A stretch of 64,000 nt of DNA from Pseudomonas sp. Irchel 3A7 (GTDB taxonomy: Bacteria; Pseudomonadota; Gammaproteobacteria; Pseudomonadales; Pseudomonadaceae). Positions 38,270-46,774 of the stretch are shown here, piece by piece. The position numbers were made by a program, and so were the translations under genes. Below the pieces are notes generated by a model. That model searched no databases. It was not told the origin of the DNA and was given only the letters and a program-made list of their open reading frames with translations. The stretch's first letter is position 1, and the number at the start of each line of letters is the position of its first letter. The stretch is from assembly GCF_900187565.1 (NCBI RefSeq), contig NZ_FYED01000023.1, positions 34,020-98,019 on the forward strand. The letters are read 5' to 3'.

Positions 38270-41200
38270 ATGAACGCCTTCCGCCGCCTGCGCATTCTGA
38301 AAAGCCTGTTGTTGCTGGGGATCTGCCTATGGGCAATGAATGTCAGTGCCCAGCCGCAAACTCTGACGTTGCTGGGTCGCTCCAGCGTGGAAGGTTATAC
38401 CGCCAGACTGTCAGCGGCCGATGTTCGCTGGTTGCAGCAAAAAGGCCGTCTGGTGCTGGCCGTTTCCGTGTCCTATCCACCCTTTGAAATCACCCCCACC
38501 GGTCAGGCGCTTGAAGGTATGACGGCGGACTACGCCGAGCTGCTCAGCCAGCTGTTGCAGGTGGAGGTCGTGGTGCAGCGCCACGCATCGCGAGACGAGG
38601 CCATCCTGGCGCTCAAGCAAGGGGCGGCGGATCTGCTGGGAACGGCTAACAAATATGAGACACAGGATTTGCAGCTACAGCTGTCCAGTGCCTATGCCGT
38701 CGACCAACCGGTGCTGGTGACGCGCGTCGCATCGCCTGATATGCCTGCCCCGACCCTGACGGGCAAGCGTCTGGCGATGCTGGACCACTACCTGCCTGAA
38801 CAAAGCGTGCGGCAATTCTATCCCGAGGCCGATGTCCAGCTTTACCCCTCGACCCTGGCAGCGGTGGGGGCGGTGGCTTTCGGTCAGGCAGATGTCTTTC
38901 TGGCGGATGCACTCACGGCCGATTATCTGATCAGCAAAAACTATCTCAATAACGTCCTGCTGACCGAGTTTTCGCGCATGGAGCCGGGGTACTTCGCCTT
39001 TGCCATGACCCGCGACAACCGTCGGCTGCTGCGTATCGTCAACCAGGCGTTGGCGGTGATCCCGCCCAACGAGCAGATGAACATTCTGCGGCGGTGGGGC
39101 GCGAGCGAAATGTCGATGCCGGGCTCGCAGTCGTTGCAATTGAGCGCCGCCGAGCAACGCTGGCTCGAACAACATCCACGCGTGAACGTGGCGATCAACG
39201 AAAATATTCCGCCGATCACCTTCATCGACAGCGAAGGCAGGTACCGTGGCATGGGGATCGATGTGCTGGCGGAAATCAGTCTGCGCACCGGGTTGCAATT
39301 CGATATCCGGCCTATGCAGTCAGTGGCGCAAATGATCAAGGGCATCAAGAACGGCGAAGTCGATGTGCTTGCCGGGATCGGCCTCAGTTCCCGGCGCGAA
39401 GAGGACTTGCTGCTCACCCGGCCATTCCTGACCAGTCCATCCGTGCTGGTGACCCGTGTGGCGCCGGACAGCCCCAGGACCCTCGAGGAGATGGCCGGAA
39501 AAACGCTGGCGATCACCTACGGCAATATTGCCGGCGAGTTCATTCGGCAGCACTACCCCCTGATTCGCTGCGTGGATGCGCCGCTGTCGGCGGACGCCAT
39601 GGAAATGGTCGCCCGGGGCAAGGCCGATGGCAGCATCAATTCATTGATCGGTGCCCGTTACCTGATTTCCCGGCAATACCGCGATCGCCTTCAAGCGGTC
39701 AGCATGGTGGGAATCGATCCCGCCCGCAGTACCCTGGCGACCAGTCGCGAGGCGACCGAGTTGCATTCGATCCTGGACAAGGCGTTGTTGAGTATCCCCC
39801 CTGAAAGAATCGAAGAGCTGGCACTCCCCTGGCGCAATGACTTGATGGTGGAGCAGAGCTTTTGGCTGACTCATCAACAAGCTATTTTCCAGGCGTTTGC
39901 CGCTGCCGGCTTCCTGCTCTTGCTGGCCTTGAGCGGGATCGCCTGGCAGCGGCGGCAGATTAATCAGCGCCAGCAATTACTGGGGCAATTACGGGAAGCC
40001 AAGGACGCTGCCGTCGAAGCCAACCGGGCCAAGACCACCTTCCTGGCGACTATGAGCCATGAGCTCCGTACGCCGATGAATGCCTTGCTCGGCAATCTTG
40101 AAGTGGCGCTGAAGCGGGCAGATGAGGGCTTCACTGACCATGCGGCCATTGAGGATGCCTCAAATGCCGGGCGCCATTTGCTGGACGTGATAGGCGACAT
40201 TCTGGACATTTCCAGTATCGAGTCCGGACACTTGAAGCTGTCGCCGGAGCGGGCCAATCTGCAGGCGCTGGTGGTATCTGTGTGCCGGGTTTTCGAAGGC
40301 CTGGCACGGCAGAAGAACCTGCGCTGGCGGGTCGCCCTGGACGAGTGCAGCGACCGCGATGTGCTGATCGACCCCACGCGCTTCAAACAGGTGCTGTCCA
40401 ATGTGCTGAGCAATGCGATCAAGTTCACCGGCAAGGGCGAGGTCAGCCTGAGATTGCGGGTGGTGCCCGCGTCGCTGGACCGTATTGCCGTCACGGTGTG
40501 CATCCAGGACAGCGGCATCGGCATCAGCGCCAATGACCAGCAACGCCTGTTCAGCCCATTCGCGCAGGCCGGGAACAACCAGCAATCAGCCCGACAGGGT
40601 TCGGGCCTGGGCCTGGTGATCAGCCGTACCTTGTGCGAAATGATGGGAGGGCGCTTGCAGCTCCACAGTTCTCTGGGGCGCGGCACCCGGGTGGACATTC
40701 GCCTTGAGCTGGTTGCGTTGCACAGCTTGCCTGACATTCAAATGTCGCAGGGCGAATCTCAGGTAAAGACTCGCCCCTTGAGGATTCTGGTGGTCGACGA
40801 TTATCAGCCCAATCGCGCGTTGCTTTCACGGCAACTGAGTTACCTGGGGCACAGCATTCTGGTTGCGGAGGATGGCCAACAAGGTTTCGATCAATGGTGC
40901 GAACACGTCTTCGATCTGGTTATCACCGACTGCAACATGCCAAAGGTCAGCGGATATGAGCTAACGGGCAAGATTCGCGATGAGGAACGTTTCCAAACGG
41001 GGCAACCGACGGTGATTCTGGGCTTCACCGCCAATGCGCAGCCCGAAGAGAAAGTTCGTTGCATTGAAGCGGGCATGGACGATTGCCTGTTCAAACCGAT
41101 CCAACTGGTCGACCTGAGTGCATGGTTGGCCTCACGATTTCCCGGCGAACCGGCAGACGTGATTGAAGTGCCTGCCTGCACCGAGATCGATTTGAGCGGG

Positions 41201-41506
41201 CTGCGCAAATTCACAGGGGCCGACGATGAACTCATCACCCAGCTGTTAAGCGATCTGGCCGTGACCAATCGCGATGATCGCGAACGTCTGCTGCAAGAAC
41301 ACGCCAGTGGCAATTACCCCGGCTTGCAGGCGCTGGCGCACCGCATCAAGGGCGGGGCGCAGATGGTCCGGGCGCTGGGCCTGGTCGATTGTTGCGAACA
41401 ACTGGAGCGTGCATGCGCCGAGGGAGATGCGGCACTGATCGACGCGGCGGTCGATCAGTTGCATCAAGCCATGAAGCGCCTGGACCTCAGTATCGAGCAG
41501 GGCTGA
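38270..41506 (+). CDS. Unorthodox hybrid sensor kinase, BvgS/EvgS/RocS1-like
   Basis: A 1078-residue inner membrane sensor. In order: a signal peptide (to about residue 28), two periplasmic solute-binding domains of the SBP_bac_3 type (~55-280 and ~295-515), a membrane helix (~540-560), a HisKA domain with SHELRTPMN (His597), an ATPase domain (NVLSNAIKFT, DSGIGI, GSGLGL), a receiver with DLVITDCNMP (Asp887), and an Hpt domain with HRIKGGAQ (His1024). All four phosphorelay residues are present, so it should be a full His-Asp-His relay feeding the adjacent LuxR regulator. The periplasmic ligand is unknown. The gene ends 16 bases from the convergent aldo/keto reductase gene with no obvious terminator. 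Confidence 0.92.
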   Translation: MNAFRRLRILKSLLLLGICLWAMNVSAQPQTLTLLGRSSVEGYTARLSAADVRWLQQKGRLVLAVSVSYPPFEITPTGQALEGMTADYAELLSQLLQVEVVVQRHASRDEAILALKQGAADLLGTANKYETQDLQLQLSSAYAVDQPVLVTRVASPDMPAPTLTGKRLAMLDHYLPEQSVRQFYPEADVQLYPSTLAAVGAVAFGQADVFLADALTADYLISKNYLNNVLLTEFSRMEPGYFAFAMTRDNRRLLRIVNQALAVIPPNEQMNILRRWGASEMSMPGSQSLQLSAAEQRWLEQHPRVNVAINENIPPITFIDSEGRYRGMGIDVLAEISLRTGLQFDIRPMQSVAQMIKGIKNGEVDVLAGIGLSSRREEDLLLTRPFLTSPSVLVTRVAPDSPRTLEEMAGKTLAITYGNIAGEFIRQHYPLIRCVDAPLSADAMEMVARGKADGSINSLIGARYLISRQYRDRLQAVSMVGIDPARSTLATSREATELHSILDKALLSIPPERIEELALPWRNDLMVEQSFWLTHQQAIFQAFAAAGFLLLLALSGIAWQRRQINQRQQLLGQLREAKDAAVEANRAKTTFLATMSHELRTPMNALLGNLEVALKRADEGFTDHAAIEDASNAGRHLLDVIGDILDISSIESGHLKLSPERANLQALVVSVCRVFEGLARQKNLRWRVALDECSDRDVLIDPTRFKQVLSNVLSNAIKFTGKGEVSLRLRVVPASLDRIAVTVCIQDSGIGISANDQQRLFSPFAQAGNNQQSARQGSGLGLVISRTLCEMMGGRLQLHSSLGRGTRVDIRLELVALHSLPDIQMSQGESQVKTRPLRILVVDDYQPNRALLSRQLSYLGHSILVAEDGQQGFDQWCEHVFDLVITDCNMPKVSGYELTGKIRDEERFQTGQPTVILGFTANAQPEEKVRCIEAGMDDCLFKPIQLVDLSAWLASRFPGEPADVIEVPACTEIDLSGLRKFTGADDELITQLLSDLAVTNRDDRERLLQEHASGNYPGLQALAHRIKGGAQMVRALGLVDCCEQLERACAEGDAALIDAAVDQLHQAMKRLDLSIEQG

Positions 41507-41522
41507 GGCCGGTCTCCGCTCG

Positions 41523-42326
41523 TTAATCCCAGAGGGGGGCAATGCCTTTCGGGCTGGTCAGGCGATGTCCGCGATCCAGGCCGGCGATCAACGCCATGTC
41601 GGCATCGCTCAACTTCATGGCGCAGGCCTTGAGGTTGCTGGCGAGGTTGGCGCGTTTGGTGGAGGAAGGGATCACCGCATGGCCCAATTGCATGGCCCAC
41701 GCCAGGGTGACCTGCGCCGGCGTCGCTTGCAGACGGTCGGCAATCTGCACAATGACCGGGTCCTTGAGCACTTCGCCGTAGGCCAGGGTCATGTATGAAG
41801 TGATCTGGATGCCCTGGCTGTGCGCGAACTCGACGACCTTGCGGTTTTGCAGGTACGGGTGCAGTTCGATCTGGTTGGTGGCGATGTTCTCGGCGCCGAT
41901 GGCGGCGATGGCTTGTTTCATCAGGTCGACGGTGAAGTTGGATACGCCGATCTGCCGGGTCAGGCCCATGCGCTTGGCTTGGAGCAGGGCGCCCATGAAC
42001 TCTTCGACCGGTACCTGATTTTCCGGCGATGGCCAGTGGATCAGGGTCAGGTCCAGGTAGTCGGTCTGCAGTTTTTGCAGGCTTTCCTTGAGGCTTTCGA
42101 TCAGACGTTCGCCGGCGAAGTTGGCGACCCAGATCTTGCTGGTGATGAACAGGTTTTCACGGGCGATGCCGCTGGCGGCAATGGCTTCGCCGACTTCGGC
42201 TTCGTTCTCGTAGATTTGCGCGGTGTCGATAGCCCGGTAGCCCAGTTCGAGGCCGGTGCTGACCGAGTCGATGACCACCTGGCCTTGCAAGCGAAAGGTG
42301 CCCAGGCCGAATGCGGGGATAGACAT
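41523..42326 (-). CDS. dkgB: Aldo/keto reductase, DkgB-like
   Basis: A 267-residue NADPH-dependent aldo/keto reductase, the same length as E. coli 2,5-diketo-D-gluconate reductase B. The start MSIPAFGLGTFRLQG matches that family, and catalytic residues are present in YRAIDTAQIYENE (Asp, Tyr), ITSKIW (Lys) and LIHWPSP (His). An upstream in-frame start would add 28 poorly conserved residues. It probably reduces 2,5-diketogluconate or small aldehydes such as methylglyoxal in the cytoplasm. Confidence 0.88.
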   Translation of the reverse strand: MSIPAFGLGTFRLQGQVVIDSVSTGLELGYRAIDTAQIYENEAEVGEAIAASGIARENLFITSKIWVANFAGERLIESLKESLQKLQTDYLDLTLIHWPSPENQVPVEEFMGALLQAKRMGLTRQIGVSNFTVDLMKQAIAAIGAENIATNQIELHPYLQNRKVVEFAHSQGIQITSYMTLAYGEVLKDPVIVQIADRLQATPAQVTLAWAMQLGHAVIPSSTKRANLASNLKACAMKLSDADMALIAGLDRGHRLTSPKGIAPLWD

Positions 42327-42472
42327 GAATGACTCCAGAGGTTGCAGTGGGAACGAACACGAGTATCCGCGCCTGCATCCGTGAGAAAAACCGCTGGGCC
42401 GGCAAAGCAATGTTTACCGCAAGTCAAGAATCGTCGGCATGTTCATGTTTTTGTGGTGTTGCAACAGGCGCC

Positions 42473-42536
42473 TTCGCGAGCAGGCTCGCTCCCACAGGGA
42501 AAGGTGGTCTATGTGGGAGCGAGCCTGCTCGCGAAG
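42473..42536. repeat. Class A REP pair, outward arrangement
   Basis: An inverted then a direct copy with a short spacer lie between the thioesterase and dkgB genes. The rest of this 230-base gap shows nothing I can assign. Confidence 0.86.
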
Positions 42537-42557
42537 AGGGCGATACGGTTTAAAGCC

Positions 42558-43097
42558 TTAACCCCTCGGCTCGAGAATCATGCAGGTCGTCGTGCCGGTC
42601 GCATACAAACGCCCGTCCACATCATAAATCCGCCCTTCGGCCAGCGCCGTCGAGCGTCCCAGGTGCACAACCTTGCCCTCGGCCCGCACCGGTCCGCTGG
42701 CGCCGGTCAGCGCCCGGACGTAACTGATGCGCAGATCCAGCGTGGTGTAGCCCTGGCCTTTTTTCAGTTGTGTATGAATCGCGCAGCCCATGCACGAGTC
42801 CAGCAAGGTCGCGGCATAGCCGCCATGGACGCTGCCCAGCGGGTTGTAGTGCCGCGAATCCGGCGTGCCCTGGAAGATGAACGAACCGGCGGACCATTCG
42901 AGGGGAATGAAGTCCATCAGCGTGCCGATGGGCGGCGAGGGCAGCTCACCATTACCGATACCGTCGAAAAACTCGGCAGGGGACAGGGCGCTGACTTCGG
43001 CCAGGGACAAACTGCCCGGCTTGGCCAGGCGATCGCGCATGGCCTGTTCCTGAGCGATCCATTGAGCGAGCGTGGCGTCGCGATTCGGGCTTTGCAT
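42558..43097 (-). CDS. PaaI-type hotdog-fold thioesterase
   Basis: A 179-residue protein. The central segment NPLGSVHGGYAATLLDSCMGCA is the typical PaaI/YdiI-like active-site region (broken here by the usual helix), followed by TLDLRISYVR. These enzymes hydrolyse acyl-CoA thioesters, usually aromatic ones, in the cytoplasm. The ATG at 43097 follows GAGGA. An upstream start is possible but adds 13 residues with no support. Its neighbours do not define the substrate. Confidence 0.85.
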   Translation of the reverse strand: MQSPNRDATLAQWIAQEQAMRDRLAKPGSLSLAEVSALSPAEFFDGIGNGELPSPPIGTLMDFIPLEWSAGSFIFQGTPDSRHYNPLGSVHGGYAATLLDSCMGCAIHTQLKKGQGYTTLDLRISYVRALTGASGPVRAEGKVVHLGRSTALAEGRIYDVDGRLYATGTTTCMILEPRG

Positions 43098-43217
43098 ATT
43101 CGAGGTCCTCGGAGCGGATATTATGGTTGTAATCAAATTCTATATTACGTCCGAAATAAAATCCTCGCCACACCACCGATCAGCTTGCCGCTTGCCGCTA
43201 AAAACTCGCAGCTGCCC

Positions 43218-44126
43218 CTAGGCAATATCGCTTTGACTGAACTCCTCCCCGAGAAAGTCGATCAAGGTCCGTACCGACGGCAGCAACCCACGGCGCGAGG
43301 GGAAGATTGCATGGATGATCCCGCACTTCGGTGCCCAGCCCGGCACCAGTTCCACCAGACGACCGGCGGCTATGTCATCACGCACCACCACAGTGGGCAG
43401 GTGGGCGATACCGACCCCGGCGATGACCGCATGACGCAATGCCAGCAGGTCATCGGTGACCATCCTTGGTGCATGGCGAATCATCGCGCTGGCGCCGTCG
43501 GCGCCAAACAATTCCCACTGATATTCACGCTGCGCCGCACCCCAATGCAGGCTGGGCAAACCGCTGAGGTCGGCCGGCGACGGCGGTGTCGATAGACGAT
43601 CGGCGAACAGCGGATGGCCGACTAAGCTCTGAGTGCTGTTGCCCAACACTTTCATGACCAGGTCGGTGTTTTCCAACGGCGGAAAACGCACCCGCAGGGC
43701 AATGTCGAAGCCTTCGTGGATCAGATCAACCCGTCGGTTGGTACTTTCGATGAACAATTCCACCAACGGGTACTTGAGCATATAGCGGGTCAGCATCGGC
43801 CCGACCCAGGTGTTGAGCAGCGCTGTCGGGCAACTGATGCGCACCAGGCCCTGGGGCTCGGAGCGGTTGCGTTCGATCAGTTCGGCGGCGCTTTCCGCCT
43901 CCACCCGCATGGCCAGGCAGCGCTGGTAATAGGCCTGGCCGATCTCGGTCAACGAGCAGTGACGGCTGGTGCGATTGAGCAGGCGCACGCCCAGGCGGTC
44001 TTCAAGCTCGGCGATACGTCGGCTGAGCTTGGACTTGGGTATGTCCAGCGCCCGCCCGGCCGCGGCGAAACCGTGATGTTCCACCACCTGGGTGAAGTAG
44101 TAGAGGGTGTTGAGGTCTTCCACCAT
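43218..44126 (-). CDS. LysR-family transcriptional regulator
   Basis: A 302-residue regulator with an N-terminal winged helix (DLNTLYYFTQVVEHHGFAAAGRALDI, given here only as a position marker, residues 4-29) and a C-terminal effector-binding domain. It is divergent from the pirin gene, the usual layout for a LysR regulator and its target. Pirin and the two isochorismatase-family genes downstream are therefore likely targets. A perfect inverted repeat overlaps its ribosome-binding site. Confidence 0.9.
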   Translation of the reverse strand: MVEDLNTLYYFTQVVEHHGFAAAGRALDIPKSKLSRRIAELEDRLGVRLLNRTSRHCSLTEIGQAYYQRCLAMRVEAESAAELIERNRSEPQGLVRISCPTALLNTWVGPMLTRYMLKYPLVELFIESTNRRVDLIHEGFDIALRVRFPPLENTDLVMKVLGNSTQSLVGHPLFADRLSTPPSPADLSGLPSLHWGAAQREYQWELFGADGASAMIRHAPRMVTDDLLALRHAVIAGVGIAHLPTVVVRDDIAAGRLVELVPGWAPKCGIIHAIFPSRRGLLPSVRTLIDFLGEEFSQSDIA

Positions 44127-44144
44127 CGTTCTCCAAATAGAACG
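44127..44144. promoter_or_regulatory. Inverted repeat at the lysR ribosome-binding site
   Basis: CGTTCT-CCAAAT-AGAACG is a perfect 6-base inverted repeat immediately before the lysR start. Read on the minus strand it contains the GGAG ribosome-binding site. It is a candidate operator or RNA hairpin for self-control. Confidence 0.4.
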
Positions 44145-44230
44145 CTAAGGCTGATTTTCGCAGTCTAGTGCAGAAAGGGTCGCGGTTTTAAGCTTTGGCC
44201 ATGGCTTCACCCACCTTGTTCGGAGGCACC

Positions 44231-45097
44231 ATGAAAAACATCATCGGTATCTACACCAGCCCACGGCCCCATTGGGTCGGCGACGGTTTCCCGGTGCGCA
44301 CGCTGTTTTCCTACGACAACCTGGGCAAGCACATCAGCCCGTTTCTGTTGCTGGACCATGCCGGTCCCGCCGAATTCACACCCACTACCGAACGACGTGG
44401 CGTTGGTCAGCATCCGCACCGTGGCTTCGAAACCGTGACTATCGTTTATAAAGGTGAACTGGAGCACCGTGACTCCACCGGCAGTGGCGGCAAGATCGGC
44501 CCTGGCGATGTGCAATGGATGACCGCGGCTTCGGGCATTCTCCATGAAGAGTTCCACTCCGAAGGTTTTGCCAGAACCGGCGGCACCCTGGAAATGGTGC
44601 AACTGTGGGTCAACCTGCCGGCCAAGGACAAAATGGCCGATGCCGGCTACCAGACCATTCTTGATGGCGACATCCCGAGCATTGCGCTCAAGGACAACGC
44701 CGGCAGCCTGCGCTTGATCGCCGGCGAGTTCGACGGTCACAAGGGACCGGCACGCACCTTCACCCCGGTCGATGTCTGGGACATCCGACTTAAGGCTGGC
44801 AAGTCGCTCACCCTTGATCTGCATGACGGGCGCAACACCGCGCTGGTCGTCCTGCGCGGTGCGGTTCAGGTCAATGGCCTGGAGTCGGTACGCGAAGGAC
44901 AGTTGGCCCTGTTCGATCGCAAGGGCGATCAGATCAGCCTCCAGGCCAGCAAGGAAGCGGTGGTGCTGCTGCTCAGCGGCGAGCCGATTGACGAGCCGAT
45001 CGTCGGTCACGGCCCGTTCGTGATGAACACCGAGCAGGAAATCCACCAGGCCTTCGCCGACTTCCAGTCCGGCCGCTTCGGCCAGATGCACGGCTGA
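44231..45097 (+). CDS. Pirin-family bicupin protein
   Basis: A 288-residue protein with the pirin N-terminal signature. The metal-binding segment RRGVGQHPHRGFETVTIVYKG gives two His residues, with further ligands in ASGILHEEF. GGAGG lies five bases before the ATG. Pirins are iron-binding cupins with quercetinase activity or roles in stress and redox control. It is divergent from a LysR gene and precedes two isochorismatase-like hydrolases, which suggests one response unit. Confidence 0.92.
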   Translation: MKNIIGIYTSPRPHWVGDGFPVRTLFSYDNLGKHISPFLLLDHAGPAEFTPTTERRGVGQHPHRGFETVTIVYKGELEHRDSTGSGGKIGPGDVQWMTAASGILHEEFHSEGFARTGGTLEMVQLWVNLPAKDKMADAGYQTILDGDIPSIALKDNAGSLRLIAGEFDGHKGPARTFTPVDVWDIRLKAGKSLTLDLHDGRNTALVVLRGAVQVNGLESVREGQLALFDRKGDQISLQASKEAVVLLLSGEPIDEPIVGHGPFVMNTEQEIHQAFADFQSGRFGQMHG

Positions 45098-45189
45098 TCC
45101 GTACCGCTTCAATCATCCGCTCTACACAGGATGCGTAGGCCGGTTTTCAGGCCAGGGATGGCTGTTGCCCAAACAAAAGAGGAACGCTC

Positions 45190-45873
45190 ATGAACACCGT
45201 CAATGCGGCCAACTTCAATGGCCAGAAACCGACGATCGATCCCAACGACAGCGCGATGCTGTTGATCGATCACCAGAGCGGATTGTTCCAGATCGTGAAG
45301 GACATGGACGTGCCACAGCTGCGCGCCAACGCCATTGCCCTGGCCAAGGCCGCGACCTTGCTGAAGATGCCGGTGATTACTACCGCTTCCGTACCGCAAG
45401 GGCCGAACGGACCCCTGATTCCAGAGATTCACGAATCCGCGCCGCACGCTCAATACGTGGCGCGCAAAGGTGAAATCAATGCTTGGGACAACCCGGAGTT
45501 TCACGCGGCAGTCAAAGCCACCGGCAAGAAAACCCTGGTGATCGCCGGCACCCTGACCAGCGTTTGCCTGGCGTTCCCATCCATCGCCGCCGTGCATGAA
45601 GGCTATAAGGTGTTCGCGGTGGTCGACGCCTCCGGCAACCACTCGAAGCTGGCCACTGATCTGACAATCGCCCGTTTGGCCCAGGCCGGGGTGGTGCCGA
45701 TCGACATCATGGCTACGCTCTCTGAGCTGCAAGGCTCGTGGAACCGTCCGGACGCCGAGCAGTGGGCCGCCGTCTACGCCCAGGCCATGCCGCATTATCA
45801 ATTGCTGATCGAGAGTTATCTCAAGGCTCAGCAGGTGGCGAACGAACACGAAGTGCTGGACTCCCAGCGCTGA
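45190..45873 (+). CDS. Isochorismatase-family hydrolase (YcaC-like), first copy
   Basis: A 227-residue cysteine hydrolase. Catalytic Asp27 lies in MLLIDHQSGLF and the nucleophile Cys126 in LTSVCLAFPS. It resembles its neighbour over the full length but has an extra N-terminal segment and a longer C-terminus. AGAGGA precedes the ATG. YcaC-type proteins are octameric enzymes of unknown physiological substrate. It is probably transcribed with pirin and the second copy. Confidence 0.9.
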   Translation: MNTVNAANFNGQKPTIDPNDSAMLLIDHQSGLFQIVKDMDVPQLRANAIALAKAATLLKMPVITTASVPQGPNGPLIPEIHESAPHAQYVARKGEINAWDNPEFHAAVKATGKKTLVIAGTLTSVCLAFPSIAAVHEGYKVFAVVDASGNHSKLATDLTIARLAQAGVVPIDIMATLSELQGSWNRPDAEQWAAVYAQAMPHYQLLIESYLKAQQVANEHEVLDSQR

Positions 45874-45930
45874 GCGGGTACCCCCACGCCGATTTCCACT
45901 CGGCATCGATAACACGCGAGGACTACTGCA

Positions 45931-46557
45931 ATGACCACTTCTTACAAACGTCTCGACAAGGATAACGCCGCCGTTCTGTTGGTGGATCATCAGGCGGGGC
46001 TGCTGTCGCTGGTGCGCGACATCGACCCGGACCGCTTCAAGAACAACGTGCTGGCCCTGGCTGACCTGGCCAAGTACTTCAAGCTGCCGACGATTCTCAC
46101 CACCAGTTTCGAAACCGGTCCCAATGGCCCGCTGGTTCCCGAACTCAAGGCACTGTTCCCGGATGCGCCCTACATCGCTCGTCCTGGTCAGATCAACGCC
46201 TGGGACAACGAAGATTTCGTCAAGGCCATCAAGGCCACCGGCAAGAAACAGCTGATCATCGCCGGCGTGGTGACCGAAGTGTGCGTGGCGTTCCCGGCAC
46301 TCTCGGCGCTCGAAGAGGGTTTTGAGGTGTTCGTGGTGACCGATGCGTCCGGCACCTTCAACGAACTGACCCGGGAATCGGCGTGGAACCGCATGTCCGC
46401 CGCCGGTGCGCAATTGATGACCTGGTTCGGCCTGGCCTGTGAGCTGCACCGCGACTGGCGCAACGACGTGGAAGGCCTGGCGACGCTGTTCTCCAACCAT
46501 ATCCCGGATTACCGCAACCTGATGACCAGCTACAACACGCTGACCAACAGCAAATAA
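45931..46557 (+). CDS. ycaC: Isochorismatase-family hydrolase YcaC, second copy
   Basis: A 208-residue protein, the same length as E. coli YcaC. Catalytic Asp19 lies in VLLVDHQAGL and Cys118 in VTEVCVAFPA. It starts 57 bases after the first copy and is clearly its paralogue (shared DHQ.GL, ETGPNGPL/PQGPNGPL, INAWDN and ATGKK segments), so the pair arose by tandem duplication. A class B REPIN with a T run follows and may end the transcript. Confidence 0.9.
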   Translation: MTTSYKRLDKDNAAVLLVDHQAGLLSLVRDIDPDRFKNNVLALADLAKYFKLPTILTTSFETGPNGPLVPELKALFPDAPYIARPGQINAWDNEDFVKAIKATGKKQLIIAGVVTEVCVAFPALSALEEGFEVFVVTDASGTFNELTRESAWNRMSAAGAQLMTWFGLACELHRDWRNDVEGLATLFSNHIPDYRNLMTSYNTLTNSK

Positions 46558-46574
46558 CCAGGACAACACATAAC

Positions 46575-46667
46575 CCTGTGGGAGCGGGCTTGCCCGCGAT
46601 AGCGGTCGATCAGTCACTACGATGTTGACTGTCCTGCCGCCATCGCGGGCAAGCCCGCTCCCACAGG
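46575..46667. repeat. REP doublet (REPIN), class B
   Basis: Inverted copies of CCTGTGGGAGCGGGCTTGCCCGCGAT flank a ~42-base spacer. The second arm runs into TTTTTT, so it could also act as a terminator of the ycaC pair. Confidence 0.88.
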
Positions 46668-46774
46668 TTTTTTCGTTATCCACCCGATCGTATGAATCCA
46701 GCGAAATCAATTACTCCTACACTGTGCCCAATGTGTGAGATCTTTTGCGCATCGTCCTGTGCTGGAGCCGCTTG

